A stretch of DNA of 64,000 nt, from positions 1-64,000 of the forward strand of contig CAVRUR010000007.1 in assembly GCA_963724365.1 (NCBI GenBank). Reading direction: 5' to 3'. Of this stretch, positions 46,613 to 55,609 are shown in pieces. The notes below the pieces were generated by a model. The model did no database searches. It saw nothing but the letters and a program-made list of their open reading frames with translations, and was not told the DNA's origin. A program made the position numbers and the translations under genes. Each line of letters begins with the position of its first letter. Position 1 is the stretch's first letter. This DNA is from JALORV01 sp963724365 (GTDB lineage Bacteria; Pseudomonadota; Gammaproteobacteria; Burkholderiales; Burkholderiaceae_F).

Positions 46613-48093
46613 TGGACGCAGTGGCGGCGCGCGGTGGAACGGTCGCGACAGTGGGTGGAATAGGCGACGAGGTGCGGGCGCCGGTCATCGAGCGCGCCGC
46701 GCTGCTGGCGGCGCTGCGCGATTCGCGGCCCTGGGACGTGCTCGTCATCGGCGGCGGTGCGACCGGACTCGGCATCGCGGTCGATGCGGCATCGCGCGGC
46801 CTGCGCACCGCGCTGATCGAAGCGCGCGACTTTTCGAGCGGCACGTCGAGCCGCAGCACCAAGCTGATCCACGGCGGCGTGCGCTATCTCGCGCAGGGCA
46901 ACGTCAAGCTGGTGCGCGAAGCGCTGATCGAGCGTGCGCTGCTGCTCGCCAACGCGCCGGCGCTCGTGCGTCCGATGGAGTTCATCGTGCCGTGCTACCG
47001 GCCGCTCGAGCGCGAGTTCATGCGCGTCGGCCTCGGCCTGTACGACGGACTGGCTGGCACGCGCGGCATCGGCCCGACGCGGTGGCTCTCGCGCGCCGAA
47101 ACGCTCGCGCGGCTGCCGACCGTGCGGCACCGAAGGCCTGCCGGCGGCGTGTCCTACTGGGACGCCCAGTTCGACGATGCGCGGCTCGCGATCGCGCTGA
47201 TGCGCACCGCCTGCCGGCTCGGCGCCACCGCGATCAACTATGTCCGTGCCGACTCACTGCGTGTGAATGCAGGATCGCATCGAGGCCGTGCACGGCAATC
47301 GATGCGGAGACCGACGAGCGCTTCGAACTGCGCGCCAAGGTCGTCTACAACGCCACCGGCGTCTGGGTCGATCGCATTCGCGCGATGGCCGATGCGACGG
47401 TGCGGCCGATCGTCGCGCTCAGCCGTGGCTCGCACATCGTCGTCGACGCACGCTTCCTGCCCGGCGAGCGGGCGCTGATGATTCCGAAGACTGCCGATGG
47501 CCGCGTGCTCTTCGCGATTCCCTGGCTCGGGCACCTGATCGTCGGCACCACCGACGTGCCGACCGATGCTGCGGCGTGGGAGCCCCAGCCGACACCGCAG
47601 GAGATCGACTTCATCGTCGAGACCGCGCGCGGCTACCTGCGCGATCCGATCGGGTCGGACGACATCACGCAGACCTTCGCCGGCCTGCGTCCGCTGGTCG
47701 CCAAGGGCGACAACCGGTGCCACCAAGACGCTTTCGCGCGAGCACTCGATCGTCATCGAGCAGGGCAACCTGGTCACGATCACCGGCGGCAAGTGGACCA
47801 CCTACCGTCGCATGGCGCATCGACGCGCTCGAACAGGCGATGCGCCGCGGACTGCTCGAGCCGCGCGCGTGTGTGACCGAGACGCTGCGCATCGACGTCG
47901 ATGCCGCGCTCGAAGCGGCGCACGCGGCGCCGAGTCGGCCGGTGCGCGCGATGCGGCCGCGTTGCTTCGGTATCGCGACCTGGCGCGCGCCTGCGAGCAG
48001 GCGCGGACGTCGGATGATCTGCTGACTCGGCGGCTGCGGATCGGACTGATCGACCGTCGCGCGGCCGAGGATTGTTCCCGCGTCCTGGAATAA
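46612..48093 (+). CDS. glpD: glycerol-3-phosphate dehydrogenase, FAD-dependent (multiply frameshifted)
   Basis: About 490 residues. ATG 46612 overlaps the glpK stop, so the two genes form an operon. FAD-binding VLVIGGGATGLGIAVDAASR (about 44-63), SGTSSRSTKLIHGGVRYL, VSYWDAQFDDARLAIALMRT, NATGVWVDRIR, IPWLGHLIVGTTDVPTD and ITGGKWTTYRRMA identify aerobic GlpD, which feeds electrons from glycerol-3-phosphate to ubiquinone at the inner membrane. Breaks near 47125-47145 (compensating pair), 47270, 47720, 47820 and 47930; the last two of these look like single extra bases. Ends at TAA 48091-48093. Confidence 0.86.
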
Positions 48094-48110
48094 GGCGAAC
48101 AACGAGGACG

Positions 48111-48139
48111 AAAAAAAGGCCGCTGCAAGCAGCGGCCTT
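48111..48139. terminator. bidirectional terminator between glpD and the second porin
   Basis: 10-bp perfect stem AAGGCCGCTG / CAGCGGCCTT (48116-48125 and 48130-48139), loop CAAG. The A7 run at 48111-48117 gives a T7 tail on the minus strand, so it mainly ends the porin transcript; on the plus strand, where the tail is short, it lies 18 nt past the glpD stop. Confidence 0.8.
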
Positions 48140-48162
48140 CGAGAACTACGTCTTGCCTGGGT

Positions 48163-49328
48163 CTAGAACAGGTGACGGATACCCAGCGCGAACTGCTTGC
48201 GGTCGAAGCGCTGCGCAGGAGCGGCAGCCACCCCTGACTGCGATACGTTGCCGTCCCATTCCTGCTGCGCGTAACCGATGTACATGTTGGTACGACGCGA
48301 GAACGGATACGAGTAGCCGATGCCCCAGACCGAGTAGTCCGGCTCGAACGAGTAGGCGCCCGCAGCGTTCGTGCCAGTGACGTTGTCCGCATCCGAGTAC
48401 TGGTACGAACCCAGGATCTGGCCGCCGAACAACGGAACCGTCACACCCAGCATCCAGGGATTGTTGTCATACGCGATAACGCCGGTCGGCTGGAAAACGC
48501 CGAGTCCGCCCGAACTGTTCTGAACCAGTCGGATGTTGTCCTGGATGCCATACGCGGCGTGGATCTTCACGATTTTGAAGTCGAACGTTCCGCCCAACTG
48601 CGTCATCTTCTGGTCCGGGTTTCCGGCCGGGCTATTGAGCGCGTTCGACGGCGAGATGACGTCATAGGTGGCCGCCAGGAACAGCGGACCCCAGGTCCAG
48701 TTAGCCGCCAGGCGTCATGCCCTTGGTGTTGTTGCCGGACGGCGCGACTTCCTGACCCAGGACGTTGAACGAATACTGCGCCGCGAACTTGAAGCCGGCC
48801 CAGGTCGGCGACGCCCACAGGATCGAGTTGTCTTCGCGCAGCGCGTTCGACGGAATGAAGGTCGGTTGCAGACCGGCGATGCCCCAGCCGGTCGCGAACG
48901 GATCGACGGCGCCCCACAGGTCGAACGAGCCGGTGCCCGACGACGGCGTGGCGATGCGTCCGAGGACGAGCGAACCGAAGCGTTGTGCTGCAGGCCGCCC
49001 CAGGCCTGACGACCGAACAGCTGGCCGTTCTGGCCGGACGTGCCGGTGTCAACGTTGAAGCCGGCCTCAAGGGTGAAGATCGCGTTCCAGTTTTTCACCC
49101 AGCGCTTCCGAGCCGCGGAAGCCGAAGACGGCTGCCCGACTGGTAGCCACTCTGGACCTGGAAGACGCTTTCCTGCGTGTAGGTCCCGCCGGTGGTCGTG
49201 GGGGCCACGCCTTGCTCATTCCACTGCACGCCGATGTCGACGATGCCGTACACCGTGACGCTCGACTGCGCAGTCGCGACGCTGGACATCGCGCCGAGAA
49301 CTGCGAGTGCCATTAGACTTTTTTTCAT
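48163..49328 (-). CDS. Gram-negative porin (frameshifted)
   Basis: About 388 residues from the ATG at 49328. Signal peptide MKKSLMALAVLGAMSSVATA, mature start QSSVTVYGIVDIGVQWNEQG. The frame breaks near 49130, 49097, 48990 and 48712; the last register (48163-48711) is intact and includes LGGTFDFKIVKIHAAYG, YSYPFSRRTNMYIGYAQQEW and the terminal RHLF. Closely similar to the porin at 40109-41290 along its whole length, so the two are recent paralogues. The loops differ, which would change solute selectivity (inference). Confidence 0.85.
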
Positions 49329-49511
49329 TCCAAGCTCTCCTAGCTAGTGTTTGAAATTCTTTGGCGCGCCGGCTTTGGACAGCACCGCTGGCCGTTGAAT
49401 CACTTCCCCGGAGGAAGCTGAGAGGATTGTTTCAGAGGGGGCAGGCGAGGCAAAGCTTCCAGAGCAAAAACCTGTCGAAAGTGTCCAGATTTGTTGCCCC
49501 ACAGCAACAAG

Positions 49512-49535
49512 AAAAGGGGCGCCGCAGCGCCCCTT
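49512..49535 (-). terminator. terminator of the third porin
   Basis: 9-bp perfect stem AAGGGGCGC / GCGCCCCTT with loop CGCA (49514-49535). On the minus strand it is followed by TTTTC and lies about 20 nt past the porin stop. Confidence 0.75.
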
Positions 49536-49556
49536 GGATTCCACGATGTGGAAAAA

Positions 49557-50954
49557 TCAGAACGCGTGCCTCAGACCCAGCTGGTACGCCGCCGTGTCCT
49601 CGCCAAAGGCTGTGGCGAAGCCGGACGTGTAACCGGCGGAGCTCGGCGCTACCCGACCCTGGTCGCTGTTCTTCATGAACGCAACGGTGGCGTAGAGCGA
49701 GGTCCTCATCGAGAACTCGTACTGGTACGCCACGCCGAAGTGGTTGACCACCGCATCCTGCGTCGCCCAGGCCGAGCGCGCCTCGTCCTTGGCGTAGTTG
49801 TATACGCCATACAGCGTGTTCTTAGGCATGAACTGCCATGACACGCCGAGGTGGTAGGCCTTGGCGTCGATCGGCCCGACCAGGCCGCGCATCCCGTCGA
49901 CGTCGAACTGCTGGAACTGGATGCCGCCCAGAGTTGCCTGGATCGCCGCTGTATTGCCACCGGTGGACACCACGATGTTCTGGATGTCGAGCGGCGTGAG
50001 CATCGGGTTGTCGTTCTTCCGCTGGATGTACTGTCCGTAGACCTTGACACCGCCAAAGCCGATGTAACCGCCTGCATTGATGGTTTCCAGCCCGTCCTTG
50101 CTCTCGGGTGTGCCCGCCGCAGTGGTCGCGTAGGGCACGACCTTGTTCTGGTTGTAACCGATACCGACGCCCCAGTTCGCTGCGTTGTACTGCAGCTGCG
50201 CGCCGTACATGTCGTCACCGCCTACCGGCGGCGTAACGCGCTCGTTGCGCAGCAGTTCGGAGCCGCCGAAGCTATAGAACAGCGATGCGGTGATGCCCTT
50301 CAGTTCGGCGCGGTACTGCAGCGCATTGCTCATGCGGATCGCCGGGATCGAATAGCCCTGGCCGAACGACAGTGCCGAAGCATCTCCCATCACGTTGAAC
50401 TTGTTCAGGATCTCGTAGCCGGGGGTGTACATACGGCCGGCCAGAACGGCGCCAAAGGGCGTGATCACGCCGAGGAAGGACTGCCGGTCGAACAGCGCGC
50501 CGGCGCCGTTGACGGTGCTGTTGCCCTGCAGGATGGCCTGGTTGACTGCGTTCATCCCGCCGAGCACGGCCTGGTACGTGGCTGACGTCGGGGGCAGCGT
50601 CGCGATCGCGGTGCCCGGCACGACTACGACGCCCGGACAGGATGCTGCCGTGGTCGCACCGCTCAGGCGGCACAGGAACACCGACTCGTTGTAGGTCACC
50701 GATCCCGTATCGATCGAGAAGCGACCTTCGAGAGTGAACATCACGCTGTATCCGGCGCCGAGGGTCTCGCTGCCGCGGATGCCGAAGCGGTTGCCTGACC
50801 ACATCCCACTGCCCTGCAGCCGGGTGGCGGTCTCGCTGCCGGCATCGAGCATTTCGAAACCGGTGTCGAGAATGCCGTACAGCGTGAGGCTGCTTTGTGC
50901 AAAGGCCGCCGGGAATGCGCACGCAAGCGCAATGGCTACCAGGCTCTTCCGCAT
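49557..50954 (-). CDS. Gram-negative porin with a Cys-containing loop
   Basis: 465 residues from the ATG at 50954 (AGGAG upstream). Signal peptide MRKSLVAIALACAFPAAFA, mature start QSSLTLYGILDTGFEMLDAG. The protein is about 70 residues longer than the two other porins here, mainly from inserts such as FLCRLSGATTAASCPGVVVV, where two Cys 12 residues apart could form a disulfide in an outer loop. Ends LGLRHAF with a C-terminal Phe. Intact, unlike the neighbouring porin. Divergent from coq7, with about 150 nt between starts. Confidence 0.88.
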   Translation of the reverse strand: MRKSLVAIALACAFPAAFAQSSLTLYGILDTGFEMLDAGSETATRLQGSGMWSGNRFGIRGSETLGAGYSVMFTLEGRFSIDTGSVTYNESVFLCRLSGATTAASCPGVVVVPGTAIATLPPTSATYQAVLGGMNAVNQAILQGNSTVNGAGALFDRQSFLGVITPFGAVLAGRMYTPGYEILNKFNVMGDASALSFGQGYSIPAIRMSNALQYRAELKGITASLFYSFGGSELLRNERVTPPVGGDDMYGAQLQYNAANWGVGIGYNQNKVVPYATTAAGTPESKDGLETINAGGYIGFGGVKVYGQYIQRKNDNPMLTPLDIQNIVVSTGGNTAAIQATLGGIQFQQFDVDGMRGLVGPIDAKAYHLGVSWQFMPKNTLYGVYNYAKDEARSAWATQDAVVNHFGVAYQYEFSMRTSLYATVAFMKNSDQGRVAPSSAGYTSGFATAFGEDTAAYQLGLRHAF

Positions 50955-51104
50955 GATGGTGTCTCCTGCCCTTTTTGTGTTTTCGATCGAGATCGTCGCA
51001 GCCGATCCGCCGGCCGCTGCTCGGGTGGGAGAATACCGCTGCCCCACGCAGCACATTGATCGTTTCGCAACCCCGGTGCTGACGCGTTACATTTCCGCAA
51101 CATC

Positions 51105-51749
51105 ATGACCCGAACACTGTCCCTTGCAGACCGGCTACTCGCCGCGGCCGATCGCGCGCTGAGGACCGTGGCGGCGCCGCCGGTCGCGTCACGCGCGAGT
51201 CCGACTCAGCAATCCGCATTGCCGGTGCCGGAGTTGTCCGACCTCGAACGGCGCGACGCAGCAGCATTGATGCGGGTGAACCATGTCGGCGAGGTCTGTG
51301 CCCAGGCGCTTTACGATGCCCAGGCCCTGGCGACGCGCGATCCGGCGATGCGGGCTTTGTTCGAGCGTGCCGCGAGTGAGGAAACCGACCATCTGGCCTG
51401 GACGCAGTTGCGCATCGAGCAACTGGGTGGGCGCACCAGCCTGCTTAATCCTCTCTGGTACACCGGCGCCTTTGCGATCGGGCTGATCGCGGCCCGTGCG
51501 GGTGATCGGATGAGCCTGGGCTTCATGGCCGAGACCGAACGGCAGGTCGAACAACATCTCGACTCCCATCTCGAGCGATTGCCGGCCGACGATCACCTGT
51601 CCCGTGCGGTCGTCGAGCAGATGAAAGAAGACGAAGTGCACCACGCCGAGAGTGCCATCGGACACGGCGGGGCGACCTTGCCGCTGCCGGCGCGGTGGGC
51701 GATGCGGCTTGCGGCCAAGGTCATGACGACCACCGCGCATTACCTCTGA
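51105..51749 (+). CDS. coq7: 2-polyprenyl-3-methyl-6-methoxy-benzoquinone monooxygenase
   Basis: 214 residues, complete. Di-iron hydroxylase of ubiquinone synthesis. The ligands are visible in two EExxH-type pairs: ALMRVNHVGEVCAQALYD (first Glu), ASEETDHLAW (Glu, His), FMAETERQVEQHLDSHL (Glu) and KEDEVHHAESA (Glu, His). A hydrophobic stretch (WYTGAFAIGLIAARAG) fits interfacial membrane binding. It performs the last hydroxylation before the final methylation. No other ubi gene is in the window. Confidence 0.9.
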   Translation: MTRTLSLADRLLAAADRALRTVAAPPVASRASPTQQSALPVPELSDLERRDAAALMRVNHVGEVCAQALYDAQALATRDPAMRALFERAASEETDHLAWTQLRIEQLGGRTSLLNPLWYTGAFAIGLIAARAGDRMSLGFMAETERQVEQHLDSHLERLPADDHLSRAVVEQMKEDEVHHAESAIGHGGATLPLPARWAMRLAAKVMTTTAHYL

Positions 51750-51846
51750 GTGAAGGTTTCGGCGCGATTCTGACTGTGGCCGGCAAAGCCATCGAACCGG
51801 CGCGCAGAGCAGTCGGTTTGATTATCAGCGCAGCCGGGCTCGCGAA

Positions 51847-52269
51847 TCAGGCGGGCTCGACGACCGTTTCGATCCGGATCGTGGCGGTCTTCGCCAGCAT
51901 GGCAGTCGCGGAGCAGTATTTTTCATGCGACAAGGCGACAGCGCGTTCGACGATAGCCGGATCGAGGTTGTGCCCTCGAACGGTGAATCGCATGACGATG
52001 GACGTGAACACCTTGGGATCGGTAGACGCCCGCTCGGCATGCAACTTCACGCTGCAGGAGCGGATGTCGTGGCGGCCGCGCTTCAGGATCAGCACCACGT
52101 CGTAGGCGGTGCAACCCCCGGTGCCGATCAGGACCATCTCCATGGGCCGGGGTGCGAGATTCCGCCCGCCCCCGTCGGGGGAACCGTCCATGGTGACCAG
52201 GTGCCCGCTGCCAGACTCGGCCACGAAACTCATGCCTTCGCCCGTCCAACGTACTTCGCAGTCCATCAC
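51847..52269 (-). CDS. OsmC-family protein
   Basis: 140 residues (MMDCEVRWTGEG; the second Met at 52266 is equally possible). The fold's two redox Cys are present: GTGGCTAYDVVLIL (about Cys53) and HEKYCSATAMLAK (about Cys118), as in OsmC/Ohr-type peroxidases. Also MDGSPDGGGRNLAPRPMEMV, the substrate-pocket region of the YhfA-like subgroup. Predicted to reduce organic hydroperoxides; exact substrate unknown. Transcribed away from the putative RNA gene at 52400. Confidence 0.85.
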   Translation of the reverse strand: MMDCEVRWTGEGMSFVAESGSGHLVTMDGSPDGGGRNLAPRPMEMVLIGTGGCTAYDVVLILKRGRHDIRSCSVKLHAERASTDPKVFTSIVMRFTVRGHNLDPAIVERAVALSHEKYCSATAMLAKTATIRIETVVEPA

Positions 52270-52399
52270 AAGCTCCTATCCAGCCAAGTGCACCGCAACA
52301 AGTTTGAAGGGTTCTTCAAAGTCGCTTCTGATCAGTATAAGTATCTGATAACAAACATGTTCAGACAGAATTTGTCGGTTGGTGCTGTTCCGATCGTGC

Positions 52400-52529
52400 T
52401 TGTTTGCTTGCAATGCAGCATTGTTGCGGGCAGACTGGCTGCAACGAGAGATTGTTGTCTCTCGACCTCTGTCTCCTCCACCCTCATTGGTGGATTCGGC
52501 CCAAGGCTCACGCCTTGGGCCAATTTTTT
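52400..52529 (+). ncRNA. candidate structured small RNA with its own terminator
   Basis: No coding frame ends before the strong plus-strand terminator at 52498-52529, since the nearest upstream gene runs the other way. Just before it lie other hairpins: CGAGAGA / TCTCTCG with loop TTGTTG (52445-52464), TCCACC / GGTGGA with loop CTCATT (52477-52494), and a weaker CAATG / CATTG (52411-52423). The 5' end is not determined. I could not match it to 6S, tmRNA, RNase P or a known riboswitch. The sequence is less GC-rich than the flanking genes. Confidence 0.45.
52498..52529 (+). terminator. strong rho-independent terminator, no upstream gene
   Basis: Perfect 10-bp stem GGCCCAAGGC / GCCTTGGGCC (52498-52507, 52512-52521) with loop TCAC, followed by AATTTTTTG. 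It lies 230 nt from the divergent osmC-like start and 300 nt before rplM. Confidence 0.85.
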
Positions 52530-52535
52530 GTTCGC

Positions 52536-52565
52536 TTGCGGAAGGTGTCCAAAAACGCTTAAAAT
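52536..52565 (+). promoter_or_regulatory. candidate promoter of rplM-rpsI
   Basis: TTGCGG (52536-52541) and TAAAAT (52560-52565) with 18 bp between, directly after the terminator. It would give a leader of about 260 nt before rplM; I see no further gene in 52566-52835. Confidence 0.5.
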
Positions 52566-52835
52566 TTAAGGCTTTCCGCGATCGGCCTGCTTTGATTTTC
52601 TGCAGCGCGAACTCGACATCGGAGTTTGCGAACAAGTGAAACGCTACCAAAGCTGCTTTTGGACTCGCGAACGGCGGCTGCGGATGGTCGGTAGCGGATT
52701 CCACCGAATGCGATGCGGAGTCCGAGGCGATCGAGCCGCCGCCAGACATGCCGACGGATTTTTTCCGCCGTGATTGCCCGGGAGTTGAACGACGGGCGCT
52801 ACGGCGATGTGACCAAGTTTCAGGATGGATCGTCA

Positions 52836-53264
52836 ATGAAAACCTTTTCTGCCAAGTCCCACGAGGTCAAGCGCGACTGGCTTCTGGTCGACGCCAATGA
52901 CAAAGTGCTCGGTCGGCTCGCGAGCCAGATCGCGTTGCGCCTGCGAGGCAAGCACAAGCCGGAGTACACGCCGCACGTCGACACCGGTGACTTCATCGTC
53001 GTCGTGAACGCCGCCGGTCTGAAGGTCACCGGGGCGAAGTTCGAAGACAAGAAGTACTACCGCCATACCGGCTATCCGGGCGGCGTGTACGAGACCAACT
53101 TCCGGAAGATGCAGGAGCGCTTTCCTGGGCGCGCGCTGCAACTGGCGGTCAAGGGCATGCTGCCCAAGGGCCCGCTGGGCTACGCCATGATCAAGAAGCT
53201 GAAGGTCTACGCCGACCAGCAGCACCCGCACAGCGCGCAGCAACCCAAAGCGCTAGACATCTGA
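52836..53264 (+). CDS. rplM: 50S ribosomal protein L13
   Basis: 142 residues, intact. Opens MKTFSAKSHEVKRDWLLVDA; KVLGRLASQIALRLRGKHKP and HPHSAQQPKALDI at the end are L13 hallmarks. The ATG at 52836 is used; an in-frame upstream extension to 52713 has no L13-like sequence. It forms the universal rplM-rpsI operon with the next gene 7 nt downstream. L13 is an early assembly protein of the large subunit. Confidence 0.97.
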   Translation: MKTFSAKSHEVKRDWLLVDANDKVLGRLASQIALRLRGKHKPEYTPHVDTGDFIVVVNAAGLKVTGAKFEDKKYYRHTGYPGGVYETNFRKMQERFPGRALQLAVKGMLPKGPLGYAMIKKLKVYADQQHPHSAQQPKALDI

Positions 53265-53271
53265 GGCTCAC

Positions 53272-53664
53272 ATGATCGGCAATTACAACTACGGAACCGG
53301 CCGCCGCAAGAGTTCGGTGGCGCGCGTCTTCCTGAAGCGCGGCAAGGGCGCCATCGTGATCAACGGCCGTCCCATCGAGCAATACTTCTTCCGCGAGACA
53401 GGTCGCATGATCGTGCGCCAGCCGCTGGAACTGACGAACCATGCCGAGACGTTCGACATCACTGTCAACGTCGATGGCGGTGGCGAGTCGGGCCAGGCTG
53501 GTGCCGTGCGCCACGGAATAACCCGCGCCCTCATCGATTACGACGCGACGCTGAAGCCCGCGCTTTCCAGCGCAGGCCTGGTTACGCGCGATTCGCGCGA
53601 AGTCGAGCGCAAGAAGGTCGGTTTCCGCAAGGCACGTCGCCGCAAGCAGTTCTCCAAGCGCTAA
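53272..53664 (+). CDS. rpsI: 30S ribosomal protein S9
   Basis: 130 residues, intact: MIGNYNYGTGRRKSSVARVF at the start, GGGESGQAGAVRHGITRALI in the middle and the basic C-terminal tail GFRKARRRKQFSKR, whose final Lys-Arg reaches the P-site tRNA anticodon loop. Second gene of the rplM operon. Confidence 0.97.
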   Translation: MIGNYNYGTGRRKSSVARVFLKRGKGAIVINGRPIEQYFFRETGRMIVRQPLELTNHAETFDITVNVDGGGESGQAGAVRHGITRALIDYDATLKPALSSAGLVTRDSREVERKKVGFRKARRRKQFSKR

Positions 53665-53968
53665 GGCAAGCGAGGCAAGCGCGGTCGCGCGTTCCGCGAT
53701 CGCGTCTCAACCGGCGCGGGCCGCTCCCGTGCCAGTGGCTGCCGTCCCTTGAGGCAATGATCGAATCGGGCAGAAGGCCGTCAACTCGGCCTTCCGAGGG
53801 CCCCGTTTCATGGGATGTCTGCGGCGCATTTCCGCGCATCGCGGCGATGTGCCCCTCATATACTTTCTGCACCAACAACAGGAAGAGCCGCTGACCAAGC
53901 GAGGCTGGCGGCTCTTTTGTTTCGCGGCGTGCACTTCGCGTCGCCGATAACGCACTGGCCACCCGCCG
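53665..53968 (+). other. intergenic region with two hairpins, no supported gene
   Basis: About 300 nt between rpsI and the DUF6776-like gene. GAAGGCCG / CGGCCTTC with loop TCAACT (53773-53794) is followed by a GC-rich stretch without a T run. A second hairpin, AAGAGCCGC / GCGGCTCTT (53883-53891 and 53908-53916) with a 16-nt loop, ends in TTTT and looks like a real terminator. No open frame with a ribosome site was found between them. Confidence 0.5.
53883..53918 (+). terminator. rho-independent terminator downstream of rpsI
   Basis: 9-bp stem AAGAGCCGC / GCGGCTCTT with a long loop and a TTTT tail. It lies 219 nt past the rpsI stop and 50 nt before the next gene, so it could also act as an attenuator for that gene. 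Confidence 0.6.
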
Positions 53969-54703
53969 ATGAAGTGGAAGTTGTGGTTGCGCAATTTGTC
54001 CGTCAGCGCGCCCCGCGTCGCTGTGCGCACTCAGCTGCCATGGGCGCTGCGCGCGCTTCTGGCGCTGATCGTTGCCGCCCTGGCGGCCGCGGGTCTTGGG
54101 GCGATGTATCACTATGCGCGCAACCTCAGTACTCCGGACCGCAGCGAGATCCTCGGCGAACTCGAAACAGCGCGCGAGCAGTTTCGGCAGGCAGCGGCGG
54201 AACGCGAGCGCTTCGCCGCGCGGGCAGTGCAGGCCGAGAATCAGCTCAAGGTGGAACGTGTGATGCAGGAGCAGATTGCCCTGCAGATGAAGACGCTCGA
54301 AGGGGACAACGCACGACTCAAGGGCGATCTGGCGTTCTTCGAAAGCCTGCTGCCGACGGCGTCTGCCGCGCGTGGCGTGGTGATTCGAAGTTTCAAGCTG
54401 CAGCCCGATGTCGATGACAACACCGTGCGCTACCGGCTCCTGGTGCAGCAAAGCGGACGGCCCGACCGTGACTTCGTGGGTGCCGTGGTGATCAAGGTGA
54501 ACCTGATGCACGATGGACGTGCCGATGTGCTGCAGTTGCCCGATGCCGGCCACCCGGCGGCAGGTCCCGCCCCGCTCGCGTTCCGGCACTACCAGCGTCT
54601 CGAGGGCACGTTCGCGGTCCCGGCCGGGGCGACGGTCCGGTCGGTGCAGGTGACGATCAATGCCGGCGGCGAGACGCGGGCCCAGCAGACGTTTTCGATG
54701 TAG
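53969..54703 (+). CDS. DUF6776-type membrane-anchored coiled-coil protein
   Basis: 244 residues. One N-terminal membrane segment (ALLALIVAALAAAGLGAMYH), then a coiled coil (about 55-125, ELETAREQFRQAAAERERFA) and a C-terminal beta domain (RGVVIRSFKLQPDVDDNTVR, FVGAVVIKVNLMHDG). The family recurs upstream of bactofilin and erpA in betaproteobacteria. The bactofilin gene begins 9 nt after its stop, so the two probably act together in envelope or cell-shape functions (inference). Confidence 0.75.
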   Translation: MKWKLWLRNLSVSAPRVAVRTQLPWALRALLALIVAALAAAGLGAMYHYARNLSTPDRSEILGELETAREQFRQAAAERERFAARAVQAENQLKVERVMQEQIALQMKTLEGDNARLKGDLAFFESLLPTASAARGVVIRSFKLQPDVDDNTVRYRLLVQQSGRPDRDFVGAVVIKVNLMHDGRADVLQLPDAGHPAAGPAPLAFRHYQRLEGTFAVPAGATVRSVQVTINAGGETRAQQTFSM

Positions 54704-54712
54704 GGAGGCAGG

Positions 54713-55126
54713 ATGTTCGGACCCAAGCGCGCGAGCCCAAAGACGATCGGTACCCTGGTGGGAGCCGGAACGACTATCGAAGGAACGCTGTCTTACACCG
54801 GCGGGCTGAGGATCGACGGCACCGTGAAGGGCGATGTCAGGAGCGTCAACGGCGAGCAGGGCATGGTGATTATCAGCGAACAGGGCAACGTGATTGGCGA
54901 GGTTCATGCCGCACACCTCGTCGTTTCGGGCAAGGTCGCCGGGCCGCTCTACGTCACCGATATCCTGGAATTGCAGCCCAAGGCACAGGTGCAAGGCGAC
55001 GTCCACTATCGGGCGCTCGAAATCCATCATGGCGCCGTGGTTGAAGGCCGCTTGATCCACGACATTCCGGACGCCCGACCGGCATTGAAACTGGCGGCAG
55101 GTGGTACCACTTCCGAAGCTGAGTGA
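54713..55126 (+). CDS. bactofilin
   Basis: 137 residues, GGGAGG site before ATG 54713. The bactofilin core is visible: TIGTLVGAGTTIEGTLSYTG, GLRIDGTVKGDV, VIISEQGNVIGEVHAAHLVV and LELQPKAQVQGDVHY, regular turns of about 20 residues forming a right-handed beta-helix that polymerises without nucleotide. Bactofilins scaffold peptidoglycan enzymes; an M23 peptidase gene lies 1.6 kb downstream. Often named bacA or ccmA in other species. Confidence 0.88.
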   Translation: MFGPKRASPKTIGTLVGAGTTIEGTLSYTGGLRIDGTVKGDVRSVNGEQGMVIISEQGNVIGEVHAAHLVVSGKVAGPLYVTDILELQPKAQVQGDVHYRALEIHHGAVVEGRLIHDIPDARPALKLAAGGTTSEAE

Positions 55127-55153
55127 ATGCGACCCCGCCTCGGGGCCTGCGCA

Positions 55154-55159
55154 TATAAT
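55154..55159 (+). promoter_or_regulatory. -10 element of erpA
   Basis: Consensus TATAAT 30 nt before the erpA ATG. The -35 region is poor in matches, which suggests an activator or an extended spacer; no IscR site was identified by eye. Confidence 0.5.
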
Positions 55160-55188
55160 GGAACCGACAATTCTGCGTGGAGAGACCC

Positions 55189-55539
55189 ATGAACGCTGCT
55201 GTTGAGATGCCCGCCCCGCTGATTTTTTCCGATGCGGCAGCGTCGAAGGTCAAGGCGCTGATCGACGAGGAAGGCAATCCGGGCCTGAAGCTGCGCGTAT
55301 TCGTCCAGGGCGGCGGATGCTCGGGCTTTCAGTACGGCTTCACCTTCGACGAAGTCATCAACGAGGATGACGCGACGATGGAGAAAAATGGCGTCATGCT
55401 CCTGATCGATTCGATGAGCTACCAGTATCTGGTAGGCGCCGAAATCGATTACAAGGAAGACCTCGAGGGCGCGCAGTTCGTCATCAAGAATCCGAATGCG
55501 ACCACGACCTGTGGTTGCGGATCGTCGTTCTCCGCCTAG
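55189..55539 (+). CDS. erpA: iron-sulfur cluster insertion protein ErpA
   Basis: 116 residues from ATG 55189 (GGAGAG site). A-type carrier with three conserved Cys: VQGGGCSGFQYGF and the C-terminal TTCGCGSSFSA (C-x-C). It delivers Fe-S clusters to apo-enzymes, including those of isoprenoid synthesis and respiration. It has its own -10 element and is followed by a terminator, so it is likely monocistronic. Confidence 0.94.
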   Translation: MNAAVEMPAPLIFSDAAASKVKALIDEEGNPGLKLRVFVQGGGCSGFQYGFTFDEVINEDDATMEKNGVMLLIDSMSYQYLVGAEIDYKEDLEGAQFVIKNPNATTTCGCGSSFSA

Positions 55540-55563
55540 ATCCGTCTCGAACCATCGCTAAGC

Positions 55564-55587
55564 AAGGGGCGCCAGGTGCGCCCCTTT
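55564..55587 (+). terminator. terminator of erpA
   Basis: 9-bp stem AAGGGGCGC / GCGCCCCTT with loop CAGGT, then TCTGTT. It lies 25 nt past the erpA stop and between convergent genes. Confidence 0.75.
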
Positions 55588-55609
55588 CTGTTGCGCTCCC
55601 GGGGACGTT

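Noticed and set aside
52400..52529. Identity of the candidate RNA as tmRNA, 6S RNA or RNase P RNA
   Set aside because: No tRNA-like ends or tag frame, no long 6S-type stem with central bubble, and no RNase P core motif could be found.
52713..52835. N-terminal extension of rplM in frame
   Set aside because: L13 proteins start at MKTF; the upstream codons are not conserved-looking and 52836 is the usual start.
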